From positions 310,001 to 374,000 of the forward strand of contig JADJLX010000006.1 in the NCBI GenBank assembly GCA_016709865.1: a stretch of DNA of 64,000 bases, read 5' to 3'. The notes below the pieces were generated by a model, which did no database searches, was not told where the DNA came from, and saw only the letters and a list, made by a program, of their open reading frames with translations. This document shows, piece by piece, positions 38,665-47,222 of the stretch; position 1 is the stretch's first letter; each line of letters starts with the position of its first letter. Position numbers and translations under genes: made by a program. This stretch comes from Bacteroidales bacterium (GTDB lineage: Bacteria; Bacteroidota; Bacteroidia; Bacteroidales; VadinHA17).

Positions 38665-38681
38665 TTACAGTAAATATTATT

Positions 38682-40013
38682 TTAATTCTTTATAAGTCTC
38701 AGAATATCATTACCATTAGCGAATAGCAACAATGCAAGTAAAAGCACCATTCCTGCTATCTGGGCATATTCAAGGAACTTGTCACTTGGCTTCCTCCCTG
38801 TGACAACCTCATAAAGCAAGAACATCACATGTCCCCCATCCAGTGCGGGGATTGGAAGGATATTCATTACAGCAAGAATGATAGAAAGAAATGCTGTAAG
38901 ATTCCAGAAAGAGTGCCAGTCCCATTCACCGGGGAATATATTTCCAATAGTAATAAACCCGCCAAGTGATTCATAAGCTTTAGTATCTTTTGAAAAGAGG
39001 AGTTTGAACTGCTTCAGATAATCAGCTATTGTTTTGAATCCTTTATTTATGCCTGCAGGTATCGATTGGAAGAACCCGTATTTAATTGTTTTAAGTTCGA
39101 ATATCTGATCGATTGATACAGATCTGTTTATACCAATCAATCCGGCTGCAGTTGGCATCACTGAAACATTAACAGCTTCACCTTTCCGTAAAAGATTAAG
39201 CAGTACCGGTTGGTCTTTATGCTCAGCGAGATATTTCTGAAATTCATCATAGTAGGTAAACTTAATGCTGTCGAGTCCAACAAGCTCATCGCCAATTGCT
39301 ACACCGGCAACTTTTCCAGGCGACTCTTTACCGTATGATGAAACAATAAAAGGACCGAAAGGGATCCGGGGGTCAATTTGACCTTTTCCCTTCAGCATTT
39401 TTGGGATATATTCCTTTGGGATATCAATGTTTATTATCTCGCCATTACGATCAACCTGTATTGTCTTCCGGTCATTCAATACTATGTCGGAGGTGATCTG
39501 GATAAAATTTTCAATTTTCTGATTATCAACTGTCAGGATCTTATCTCCGTTTCTTAAACCGATAGCTAATCCAACTGAGTCTGTTTCAATACCATACTTA
39601 ACACTTGATGTTGGAAGATAAGTTTCACCCCATGCAAAAAGTACCAGTACATAAATAAGCATTGCCAGAATGAAGTTGAAGACAACACCTCCGGTCATTA
39701 TCAGGAGTCTCTGAAATGAGGTCTTTGACCTGAATTCATATGGCTGAGCCGGCTGCTTCATCTGCTCCTTATCCATCGATTCATCAATCATGCCTGAGAT
39801 CTTTACATATCCTCCAAGAGGCAACCATCCTATACCATATTCTGTTTCACCCCTTTTATACCTGAAAAGTGCAAACCATGGATCGAAGAACAGATAGAAT
39901 TTCTCAACTCTTGTCTTGAATAATTTTGCAAGAGTAAAATGCCCTAATTCATGTATGATAACAAGGATTGAAAGGCTCAGAACAAACTGAAGGATCTTGA
40001 TTAGTATAATCAT
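38682..40013 (-). CDS. rseP: RIP metalloprotease RseP (site-2 protease family M50)
   Basis: The 443-residue intramembrane protease has H-E-L-G-H at residues 21-25 within the first transmembrane helix and the second metal-site motif N-I-L-P-I-P-A-L-D-G-G near residue 385, with PDZ-type regions between. It cleaves transmembrane substrates such as anti-sigma factors and signal peptide remnants. Its start overlaps the dxr stop by 4 bases (ATGA), so translation is probably coupled; dxr-rseP pairing is widespread in bacteria. Confidence 0.96.
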   Translation of the reverse strand: MIILIKILQFVLSLSILVIIHELGHFTLAKLFKTRVEKFYLFFDPWFALFRYKRGETEYGIGWLPLGGYVKISGMIDESMDKEQMKQPAQPYEFRSKTSFQRLLIMTGGVVFNFILAMLIYVLVLFAWGETYLPTSSVKYGIETDSVGLAIGLRNGDKILTVDNQKIENFIQITSDIVLNDRKTIQVDRNGEIINIDIPKEYIPKMLKGKGQIDPRIPFGPFIVSSYGKESPGKVAGVAIGDELVGLDSIKFTYYDEFQKYLAEHKDQPVLLNLLRKGEAVNVSVMPTAAGLIGINRSVSIDQIFELKTIKYGFFQSIPAGINKGFKTIADYLKQFKLLFSKDTKAYESLGGFITIGNIFPGEWDWHSFWNLTAFLSIILAVMNILPIPALDGGHVMFLLYEVVTGRKPSDKFLEYAQIAGMVLLLALLLFANGNDILRLIKN

Positions 40014-41197
40014 CTTTTTCTATAAAGTTTATTAATAAAATTATGTGCTTTCTCCCTTGCGTCGGAATCAGTAGCCTGCAGGAATCCAAGATCAGGAGAG
40101 GCAGACCATGTGGTATTTTCCATGGCATATTCAACCACATCAGACATGTCAGGAAAGGCAATTTTTTCTTCAAGAAAAGCAGCGACTGCAATTTCATTTG
40201 CTGCATTTAATATGCAAGGCAAATTGCCACCTTTCCGAATTGATTTATATGCCAGATTAAGATTTCTGAATTTTTCTGTCTCAGGTTCTGCAAAAGTAAA
40301 TGATTTATAATCACTTAACTGAAGACGTGGAAGATCAGATATCAACCTGTCGGGATAAGAGAGTGCATAAAGAATCGGTACTCTCATATCAGGTACTCCA
40401 AGCTGAGCTTTAACAGAACCGTCGGAGAAATGTACAAATGAATGAATAACAGATTGCGGATGTACGATAACCGAGATCTGATCAGGAGTAAGGTCAAAAA
40501 GCCATTTTGCTTCAATTACCTCCAGTCCTTTATTCATCAGCGAAGCAGAATCAATTGTTACCTTGTGTCCCATATCCCAGTTAGGATGTTTAAGGGCATC
40601 AGCAGGTTTAACATTTCTCAGTCTCTCTTCACTCCAGCCAAAAAAAGGTCCTCCGGATGCTGTAAGTGTAATTTTCTCAACCGGATTGCCGGCTTCTCCA
40701 ACCAGGCACTGGAAAATAGCAGAATGTTCGGAGTCGACCGGGATAATAATACTTCCTGATTCTCTTACCAAACGGCCGATAATTTCACCGGCAACAACAA
40801 GAGTCTCCTTATTGGCAAGAGCGATTCTTTTACCTGCTTTTATGGCGGCGATTGTAGGTTTCAGTCCTGAGTAGCCAACAATTGAGGCGATAACAGTATC
40901 AACAGTAGATGATGTTACAACCTGTTCCATTGCATCTTCGCCTGTATAGACCTTTATATTGGTATTTCTGAGATTCTCTTTAAGGAGGGGATAGTGATCT
41001 TTGTTTCCAATTACTACTGAATCGGGCTGAAAGCGCAGAGCCTGCTCGGTCAGGAGATCTACATTATTACCGGCAACAAGCACTTCAACTTCGAATTCCT
41101 CAGGAAATCTTGAGATAACATCAAGTGATTGTGTACCTATTGACCCGGTCGATCCAAGCAATGCAATTCTCTGTGGCATACCCGACTTATTAATCAT
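40010..41197 (-). CDS. dxr: 1-deoxy-D-xylulose-5-phosphate reductoisomerase
   Basis: This 395-residue enzyme makes MEP from DXP with NADPH in the non-mevalonate isoprenoid pathway. It has the nucleotide-binding G-S-T-G-S-I-G-T-Q-S-L near the N-terminus, N-K-E-T-L in the middle, the substrate/metal motif P-V-D-S-E-H-S-A-I-F and H-P-N-W-x-M-G. The start shares one base with the stop of the upstream M23 gene (TGATG) and the stop overlaps rseP by 4, so the three genes form a tight operon. Confidence 0.97.
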   Translation of the reverse strand: MINKSGMPQRIALLGSTGSIGTQSLDVISRFPEEFEVEVLVAGNNVDLLTEQALRFQPDSVVIGNKDHYPLLKENLRNTNIKVYTGEDAMEQVVTSSTVDTVIASIVGYSGLKPTIAAIKAGKRIALANKETLVVAGEIIGRLVRESGSIIIPVDSEHSAIFQCLVGEAGNPVEKITLTASGGPFFGWSEERLRNVKPADALKHPNWDMGHKVTIDSASLMNKGLEVIEAKWLFDLTPDQISVIVHPQSVIHSFVHFSDGSVKAQLGVPDMRVPILYALSYPDRLISDLPRLQLSDYKSFTFAEPETEKFRNLNLAYKSIRKGGNLPCILNAANEIAVAAFLEEKIAFPDMSDVVEYAMENTTWSASPDLGFLQATDSDAREKAHNFINKLYRKR

Positions 41198-42060
41198 CAG
41201 AATAAGATATGTTTCTCAGGATCGAGAGGGCTGCCTTTATACCAGATCTCAAAATGAAGATGTGGTCCGGAAGTATAAAGTTCACCAGAATCACCGACTA
41301 CAGAAATCGTTTCTCCTGCTCTTACCAGATCACCAGTTTCCTTAAGCAGGCTTGCATTGTGTTTATATATCGAAATCAGGTTATTCGGATGCTGTACCTG
41401 TATGACAAATCCTGTTTCCATGGTCCATCCTGTAAAAATCACAGTACCATCAAGGGCGGCTGAAACAAGTGCCTTGGGTTTTGTGACAATATCTGTACCA
41501 AAATGTTTTGTCCTTACCTCATATCTCCCTGATATTATTCCCTTTACAGGAGGGAAAAAGTGCAATCCTGCCAGATTGGAGGCAGGCTCAGCCGGAGCTG
41601 GTCCGAGAGTCAGATTATACCTTTCTTCATTTTCGACGCGGGCCCTTAGGGCAGAATCATCAGAAGAAGAAGTGAAATTTATTGAATTATAACTCCTCGA
41701 AGTATCCTGGAGTGAAGAGAGTTCCACAGGTTGTTTTCCTGAAATAATGGCGTTCAGATTGGCGAAATATTTATCTCTCAGAGCGAGTTCACGATCGAGG
41801 GAATCAAGACGGATTGCGCTCATAAGTATGTTACGCCGCATTGTAACATCGGGATAACCCGGAATAAATTCCCTCAGATTTGTAAAAGCAATAAGTGAAG
41901 TAGTTGCGCCAATGATAAATACAACTAGAAATGTGATTAGGAGAAAAGCATTGTATTGAGTTAACCTTATCCGCCATACCTCTTCAAAGGTATGGTCGTT
42001 GATAACAGAAAACCTGTATTTATCTCGCCAGTTATTCTTTTTTTTATCCTCTTTTGCCAT
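41197..42060 (-). CDS. Membrane-anchored M23 (LytM-type) peptidase
   Basis: A 287-residue protein with a cytoplasmic N-terminus of about 35 residues, one transmembrane helix (about 38-60), a helical linker and a C-terminal M23 domain. The zinc ligands are seen in H-F-G-T-D (near residue 190) and in G-P-H-L-H-F-E (near 270), so it should be an active endopeptidase cutting peptidoglycan cross-bridges in the periplasm. Its stop overlaps the dxr start by one base. Confidence 0.93.
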   Translation of the reverse strand: MAKEDKKKNNWRDKYRFSVINDHTFEEVWRIRLTQYNAFLLITFLVVFIIGATTSLIAFTNLREFIPGYPDVTMRRNILMSAIRLDSLDRELALRDKYFANLNAIISGKQPVELSSLQDTSRSYNSINFTSSSDDSALRARVENEERYNLTLGPAPAEPASNLAGLHFFPPVKGIISGRYEVRTKHFGTDIVTKPKALVSAALDGTVIFTGWTMETGFVIQVQHPNNLISIYKHNASLLKETGDLVRAGETISVVGDSGELYTSGPHLHFEIWYKGSPLDPEKHILF

Positions 42061-42129
42061 ATATTTTACTCTAATCGGCTTGCAAAGGTAATAATCCTAT
42101 CTCATTAATTATCCTAAAGAATTCAGAAC

Positions 42130-42163
42130 ATTTCGGATTGCGGATCGTGGATTGCGGATCAGC
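42130..42163. repeat. Heptanucleotide tandem repeat, short tract
   Basis: Five units in a row: ATTTCGG, ATTGCGG, ATCGTGG, ATTGCGG, ATCAGCC, overlapping the end of the superoxide-reductase-like gene by a few bases. The unit is the same as in the glpK-glpF gap at 60.1 kb. Confidence 0.75.
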
Positions 42164-42545
42164 CAACTACCTTCACTAGTTTATCTTCACTCTGCCACAG
42201 GCCATGCTTAGTGCATACCGCCATAGCGGAAAGATTCATTGAGACTTCCGGAGCAACAATATAGAAATCTATCTCAAAATGTGAAGGTTTATTTCCGTAA
42301 ACTCCAGCAGTATATCGTGCTTCAGCAAGAAGTGTTTCGCGGTTCCAGAGCTGGATTACACTTATAAAATGGTCGTGATCGTCGGGATGAGGGTACTCCT
42401 CTCCCAGCTTTACCTTTATTGCAAATTTATCACCGCGTTTTACTTCATCGGGACAAAATACATGAGGCATATGCCTGTCGAGATAGTCGCGTTTGACCTC
42501 TTTTTCCTCTCTCTCTATTTCGGTTGCTTTGAATACCCTTGGCAT
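42159..42545 (-). CDS. Class II superoxide reductase-like (SORL domain) protein
   Basis: A 128-residue protein with the ligand set of the superoxide reductase iron centre: R-H-M-P-H near the N-terminus, H-P-D-D-H-D-H-F-I in the middle, and C-T-K-H-G-L-W near the end, where the Cys and His complete the square-pyramidal Fe(His)4Cys site. It lacks an N-terminal desulforedoxin domain, so it resembles neelaredoxin-type enzymes that reduce superoxide to peroxide in anaerobes and microaerophiles. It is monocistronic. A TAAGTTTG -7-like site lies at 42591-42584 on the minus strand, with no -33 at the right distance. Confidence 0.87.
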   Translation of the reverse strand: MPRVFKATEIEREEKEVKRDYLDRHMPHVFCPDEVKRGDKFAIKVKLGEEYPHPDDHDHFISVIQLWNRETLLAEARYTAGVYGNKPSHFEIDFYIVAPEVSMNLSAMAVCTKHGLWQSEDKLVKVVG

Positions 42546-42607
42546 AGTTATTTGATTATTAAGTTTATTGTAAAACAGATATGCAAACTTAGTAATTAAA
42601 ATTCAAA

Positions 42608-42770
42608 GACGGAATACCGGAGTCGGAAGACCGGAGACCGGAGACCGAAGACCGAAACCATGGTTCTTGGTTCAAAGTTCAAAGTTAAAAGTTAAAAGTT
42701 AAAATACCGAATACCGATTACTGATTACCGATTACGTTCTCCGGTCTCCCGTCTTCTGTCTTCCGTCTCC
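42608..42770. repeat. Heptanucleotide tandem tract with changing unit and inverted ends
   Basis: About 23 seven-base units follow one another without losing phase. GACCGGA/GACCGAA-type units run from 42608 to 42656, TTCAAAG and TTAAAAG units from 42671 to 42705, ATACCGA/TTACCGA units from about 42704 to 42731, and TCTCCGG/TCTCCCG/TCTTCTG units from 42739 to 42770. The last block is the inverse complement of the first, so the ends could form a long imperfect hairpin. It fills most of the 286-base gap between the SORL gene and the tRNA. Confidence 0.85.
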
Positions 42771-42790
42771 AATTATTTTTTCTTAAATAG

Positions 42791-42822
42791 TTTTGGTAAT
42801 TGTTTTCATTGCATTACCTTTG
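42791..42822 (+). promoter_or_regulatory. Promoter of tRNA-fMet
   Basis: TTTTG (42791-42795) and TACCTTTG (42815-42822) are 19 bases apart and end 10 bases before the tRNA, an excellent Bacteroidota match. Confidence 0.8.
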
Positions 42823-42831
42823 CACCCAGAT

Positions 42832-42900
<69 letters not shown>

Positions 42901-42903
<3 letters not shown>

Positions 42904-42922
42904 CAAAGAAAAAGCCTTGGTG
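42901..42922 (+). repeat. tRNA 3'-flank direct repeat, copy 1 (attL-like)
   Basis: The last bases of the tRNA and its downstream flank, 22 bases beginning CTACAAAG, recur without a mismatch at 49696-49717. The similarity continues upstream into the T arm more weakly. Direct repeats that include a tRNA 3' end are the classical footprint of tyrosine-integrase elements. Confidence 0.7.
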
Positions 42923-42939
42923 CCCAGCACCAGGGCTTT
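42911..42939 (+). terminator. Terminator of tRNA-fMet
   Basis: AAAGCCTTGGTGC and GCACCAGGGCTTT form a 13-base-pair stem (one G-T pair) with a CCA loop, followed by AATATTTT. The first part of this structure is duplicated near 49.7 kb. Confidence 0.8.
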
Positions 42940-42954
42940 AATATTTTCAATCCG

Positions 42955-43202
42955 TCAAATGCTTGCATTTGTAAGGAATGAAAATATTAAAACCCGTAGC
43001 TCCTTTATTCCATTCGCAATGTTGACAATGATATCTGAAAAATATTTGTTGTCTGGATCAAACAGATAGTATTCTTCCTGCATCAACGGATATGTCTAAT
43101 TACCTTATTCTCTTTCAGGCAATTCTATTATTTGGTCTACCATCTTATTTAGACAAAATCTAAATGAAAAATATAGAATTGTGGCCCCGGTCTAACCCTG
43201 CT
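42955..43202 (-). pseudogene. Possible decayed coding remnant
   Basis: In the 436-base stretch between the tRNA and the esterase gene one minus-strand frame reads like protein in two pieces. A 42-codon ORF from ATG at 43083 to TGA at 42955 contains E-E-Y-Y-L-F-D-P-D-N-K-Y-F-S-D-I-I-V-N. Upstream in the same frame, interrupted by two stops, is a stretch ending C-L-N-K-M-V-D-Q-I-I-E-L-P-E-R-E. I recognise no family. It may be the rest of a gene carried in by the putative integration event, or chance. Confidence 0.2.
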
Positions 43203-43339
43203 CATCATTGCTCTTACCAAACGCGCTTGCGGGTATGTTCTACCTCTTATTATCGTTGGTAAAACTGTGAATTTGTTATATCTTTAATTATTTGTAAGAT
43301 GTTCTGGAATAAACCTATTTCATTATAAATATTTTGAAA

Positions 43340-44527
43340 ATGAAAATTAAATATGCAATTATTGTTGTCGGATTAATCTGGATTTCGGGTCGTACCTTTG
43401 GACAACAGGCCAATGTCAATCTCGATTTCAATCCGCAAAAGAATACAGAGGGACTGAACCCTTTCAGCGCTCCTCTAAATTCGCCTGAGGTGCATGACGA
43501 CCATACCGTTACTTTTCGGTTGAAAGCGCCCAATGCACAAAAGGTTGTTTTGCCAACCGGCGCAATCTACACGGCCAATAACCTGGGCAAAGATCCTATT
43601 CCGTTTACAAAAGGCAATGATGGCATTTGGACACTGACCATCGGGCCTCTAAAACCCGATATGTACGCTTATCATTTTAATGTAGATGGCGTTCAAATTG
43701 CCGACCCCAGCAATACCTACGCTGCTTTTACAGCTATGCCACCTTACAGTGAGTTGATTGTACATGGCGACGGGCCGGCATATTACGATGCACGAAATGT
43801 CCGGCATGGAACTGTGTCGCGCCATGTTTATCATTCGGAAGTAACAAAAGGTGAGCGTGAACTTTATGTTTACACTCCTCCGGGTTATAACCCTAAGGAA
43901 AAATATCCGGTTTTATATTTGCTGGGAGGAAGTGGCGAACTCCCATCTAACTGGGTGTTCGACGGAAGGGTGAATTTTATTATGGACAATCTGTTAGCTG
44001 AAGGGAAAGCCGTACCAATGATTATAGCCATCCCTAACAACCAGATTATTCATAGGAATCATCCCAAACATACCGAACTGACTTTTGATATTTTTGAAAA
44101 GGAGCTCCGGAATCATGTAATTCCGCTGGTTGATGAAGCTTACAGCACAATAAAGTCTCCCAAAGGCAGGGCTATTTCAGGTTTGTCGATGGGAGGCCGT
44201 CACAGCATGTTTGTCGGTTTTCGTTCGCTCGACCTGTTTGCCAATTTTGGCATTCTCAGCGCCGGTGATACCAATGCAGAAACTTCTCTGGCACAGTTTT
44301 TAAACGACCCAAAAGTGAATGAAAAAGTAGATTACCTTTTTGTTGGTCAGGGTACTGAAGAAGCCACAGGTTCTATGGGACAAAGGTGTTTGGTTCTGCA
44401 TGAAGCATTGGTAAAACATAACATTGAACATGAATATTATACGGGTGGTCATGGTGGCCATGATTGGGCTACCTGGAGGCACCTGTTGTATTATCGATTT
44501 TTACCCACCTTGTGGAAAAACAAATAA
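43340..44527 (+). CDS. Secreted esterase: E-set/CBM48-like domain plus esterase D-type hydrolase
   Basis: A 395-residue protein with a signal peptide (cut near T-F-G-Q), an N-terminal immunoglobulin-like E-set domain (about 35-125) and an alpha/beta-hydrolase of the putative esterase family (about 145-395). The nucleophile is Ser283 in G-L-S-M-G-G and the catalytic His lies in G-G-H-G-G-H-D-W near residue 375. Relatives include Bacteroidota feruloyl and acetylxylan esterases acting on plant polysaccharides. A TTG two codons upstream (43334) is in frame, but the ATG gives a standard signal peptide. It is followed by a second esterase after 11 bases. Confidence 0.88.
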   Translation: MKIKYAIIVVGLIWISGRTFGQQANVNLDFNPQKNTEGLNPFSAPLNSPEVHDDHTVTFRLKAPNAQKVVLPTGAIYTANNLGKDPIPFTKGNDGIWTLTIGPLKPDMYAYHFNVDGVQIADPSNTYAAFTAMPPYSELIVHGDGPAYYDARNVRHGTVSRHVYHSEVTKGERELYVYTPPGYNPKEKYPVLYLLGGSGELPSNWVFDGRVNFIMDNLLAEGKAVPMIIAIPNNQIIHRNHPKHTELTFDIFEKELRNHVIPLVDEAYSTIKSPKGRAISGLSMGGRHSMFVGFRSLDLFANFGILSAGDTNAETSLAQFLNDPKVNEKVDYLFVGQGTEEATGSMGQRCLVLHEALVKHNIEHEYYTGGHGGHDWATWRHLLYYRFLPTLWKNK

Positions 44528-44538
44528 CTCAAACAACT

Positions 44539-46101
44539 ATGAACACATTAATTCTTTCGATAGCGCTAACAGTCGCTGCTATCATGACCGGTTGTTCAAC
44601 ACTTTCTCCAGATCAGGTAAAAGTTGAACAGGGAATAGTGCAGGGAACGATTGAAGATGGTCTGCGTGTTTTCAAGGGAATTCCGTTTGCTGCACCACCG
44701 GTGGGCGATTTACGCTGGAAAGCTCCGCAACCCGCACCTAAATGGGATGGGATTAAAATTACAACGGAATATGCCCCGGCTGCTTTTCAAGGTGGAAATC
44801 CGCCTTCTGGAAAAAGCGAAGATTGCCTGTATCTGAACATCTGGACACCGGCAAAATCAGGAAAAGAAAAAGTCCCTGTTCTGGTTTGGATCTACGGCGG
44901 TGGTTTCAGTTTTGGCTCAACATCCGACCCCGTACACAATGGCGAACACCTTGCCCGGAAAGGCGTTGTGCTCGTCAGTATTGCTTATCGGGTTGGTCAG
45001 CTTGGCTTTCTGGCGCATCCTGAGTTGAGCTCAGAAAATCCTAATAAAGTCTCAGGAAACTATGGTTTAATGGATATGATTGCCGGTCTGGAATGGATTC
45101 AGAAAAATATTGCTGCTTTTGGAGGCGATCCGGAGAGGGTGACCATCTTTGGAGAATCGGCAGGGGGAATTGCAGTGAGTATGTTATGTGCATCGCCGCT
45201 GGCAAAGGGTTTGTTTCACGGTGCCATTTCTCAGAGTGGGGGTTCGTTCGGGCCAACCCGTCTCACAACGTATCCGGGTGAAAACATGAAAACACTTCAA
45301 CAAGCTGAACAGGCCGGTATCGAATATGCCCAAAAGGTGGGAGTTGCTACTATCGCCGATTTACGCAAAATAGAACCCGATAAACTACCGATGGGCATGG
45401 GCATGGGCGGTGCATGGCCAATTGTAGACGGGGTTGTAATTCCCGACGACCAATACCTTTTATATGAAGCGGGAAAGTATAATGATATTCCAATTTTGGT
45501 GGGTTATAATTCCGACGAAGGTGCAAGTTTTTCAAGGGAAAAAACTCCTGAAGAATATTTCGAAGGTGTAAAAACCCGGTATGGTAAGTTTGCTGATGAC
45601 CTGATAAAAGTTTATCCGGCTGCTGAAACGTCGGTTCCGAAAACAGCCCGTGATCTGGCTCGCGATGCCGCCTTTGGCTGGCAAACATGGATCTGGGCAC
45701 GACTTCAAAGCAAGACGGGAAAATCAAAAGTATTCTATTACTATTTCGACCAGCACCCCGATTATCCCAAAGATTCACCGCGTTATGGTTTTGGCTCTCC
45801 ACACGGTCAGGATGTGGCATATGTTTTTATGCAACTCGATAAATCGAAACCGGAGACTACACAATCTGACTTTGAAATTTCGGAAGCCATGGGAACATAC
45901 TGGACTAATTTTGCGAAGTATGGCGACCCTAATGGCAAAGGAGTTCCGATGTGGCTAGCTTTCAGCGATGCCAATCCTGAGGTAATGTATTTGGGGCCAA
46001 CACCTCACATCGGACCAGTTCCGAGTGCTGAATCGCTTAAAGTCCTCGATGAGTATTTCAGTTGGAGACGCACAGCGGAAGGAAAAGACTGGGCTAAATA
46101 A
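44539..46101 (+). CDS. Type B carboxylesterase lipoprotein
   Basis: The 520-residue protein starts with a lipoprotein signal (T-L-I-L-S-I-A-L-T-V-A-A-I-M-T-G-C). The carboxylesterase/lipase fold is complete: V-R-x-F-K-G-I-P-F-A-type start, E-D-C-L-Y-L-N, nucleophile Ser207 in G-E-S-A-G-G, and the catalytic His in G-S-P-H-G-Q-D. The frame is open 25 codons further upstream into the previous gene, but the ATG at 44539 gives a clean lipobox. Together with the preceding esterase it suggests deacylation of plant or lignocellulosic compounds; the substrate is not determined. Confidence 0.9.
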   Translation: MNTLILSIALTVAAIMTGCSTLSPDQVKVEQGIVQGTIEDGLRVFKGIPFAAPPVGDLRWKAPQPAPKWDGIKITTEYAPAAFQGGNPPSGKSEDCLYLNIWTPAKSGKEKVPVLVWIYGGGFSFGSTSDPVHNGEHLARKGVVLVSIAYRVGQLGFLAHPELSSENPNKVSGNYGLMDMIAGLEWIQKNIAAFGGDPERVTIFGESAGGIAVSMLCASPLAKGLFHGAISQSGGSFGPTRLTTYPGENMKTLQQAEQAGIEYAQKVGVATIADLRKIEPDKLPMGMGMGGAWPIVDGVVIPDDQYLLYEAGKYNDIPILVGYNSDEGASFSREKTPEEYFEGVKTRYGKFADDLIKVYPAAETSVPKTARDLARDAAFGWQTWIWARLQSKTGKSKVFYYYFDQHPDYPKDSPRYGFGSPHGQDVAYVFMQLDKSKPETTQSDFEISEAMGTYWTNFAKYGDPNGKGVPMWLAFSDANPEVMYLGPTPHIGPVPSAESLKVLDEYFSWRRTAEGKDWAK

Positions 46102-46133
46102 AAGCGTTTTTCATTCCTGAAGGCTTTACAGCA

Positions 46134-47219
46134 ATGAATAATAATATGCAAAGCTTTTTCCTTCGCCTTTCAGTAGTAATAATATTTCATTTACTATTCA
46201 AACAGGGCGATCAGACATTTTCAGGTGCGTTTGAACCAAGCCTAAGAAGTCTGGTATTCAGCCTATATTTTGTTATTTACTGGATGCTTTTCTGGAAAGT
46301 CTGCAGCTTGATCTACAACAAGCTTGTTAGAAATTCACAGGACAAGAGAATATGGTACCGCAGGCTTTTTCTAGTAACTATGGTCATGTTGCTACTTGTC
46401 ATTGCAGGATCGATGATCTTTAGCTATGGATATGCTTTGATGGACGACCTATTCGGAATTGTAAGCACAGATGATGTGCCATTTTTAAATCCGGCCTTAT
46501 TTGGCTCATTTGATATTTTAAAATCAATCAAAATAAATCCCGAATTACTTTTTGGATTCATATTGTTTTTCATACTGGTATATGGAGCTCATATTTTTAT
46601 TACTTCAGTAAAGAATATGAAAGAATTGGAGGTTGCAGCGGCTCAGCAGAAGAAGGAGAGTATTACTGCCCAATATACAGCGCTTAAAAATCAGGTTGAT
46701 CCTCACTTCTTCTTTAACAGTTTAAGTGTACTGTCATCATTGATTTATGAAGATACTGAACTTTCAGCTGCTTATATTTCACATTTGGCGAAACATTATC
46801 GTTATATCCTTGAAACAAATACCGATAATGTTGTCATCGTTGAAAAAGAGCTTGAAATACTGGATTCCTACTATTTCCTGATTAAAATCCGTTATCAGGA
46901 TCTTATCAATTTAATTGTGAAACTGACGGCACAAACCAGATCAGGATGCAGAATACTCCCTCACTCACTTCTGATGCTCGCTGAGAATGCTGTGAAACAT
47001 AACGTATTTACAAAGGAGAACCTGTTGGTAGTTGAGATCCTTGAAGATGAAGAATATATTATTGTACGCAATAATATAAGCAGACGTAAATTGTTGCAGG
47101 AATCAACAGGTATTGGATTGAAAAATATCAGAAAGAGATATGCCCTGGAAAGCAATAAGGAGGTGCTTATAGAGGAATCAGGTAATTATTTTGTTGTAAA
47201 ACTTCCCAAACTCAGTTGA
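46134..47219 (+). CDS. LytS-type sensor histidine kinase
   Basis: A 361-residue kinase with four hydrophobic segments in residues 1-165, a coiled coil of A, Q, K and E residues near 165-180, and a His_kinase domain whose phospho-acceptor is His191 in Q-V-D-P-H-F-F-F-N. The ATPase part has L-A-E-N-A-V-K-H-N and G-I-G-L-K-N-I. It pairs with the LytTR regulator that starts 3 bases later. There is no separate sensory domain, so any signal is probably sensed in the membrane. Confidence 0.93.
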   Translation: MNNNMQSFFLRLSVVIIFHLLFKQGDQTFSGAFEPSLRSLVFSLYFVIYWMLFWKVCSLIYNKLVRNSQDKRIWYRRLFLVTMVMLLLVIAGSMIFSYGYALMDDLFGIVSTDDVPFLNPALFGSFDILKSIKINPELLFGFILFFILVYGAHIFITSVKNMKELEVAAAQQKKESITAQYTALKNQVDPHFFFNSLSVLSSLIYEDTELSAAYISHLAKHYRYILETNTDNVVIVEKELEILDSYYFLIKIRYQDLINLIVKLTAQTRSGCRILPHSLLMLAENAVKHNVFTKENLLVVEILEDEEYIIVRNNISRRKLLQESTGIGLKNIRKRYALESNKEVLIEESGNYFVVKLPKLS

Positions 47220-47222
47220 AGT

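Noticed and set aside
42546..42607. Complete promoter for the SORL gene
   Set aside because: A TAAGTTTG -7 site is present, but the nearest TTTG upstream is only 12 bases away, too close for a -33 element.
42608..42770. Possible CRISPR array
   Set aside because: The units are 7 bases long and contiguous, with no unique spacers of 25-40 bases and no cas genes.
43340..46101. Type IX secretion cargo signals on the esterases and GH2 enzymes
   Set aside because: The C-termini end with the catalytic or Ig-like domains and show no typical T9SS C-terminal domain.
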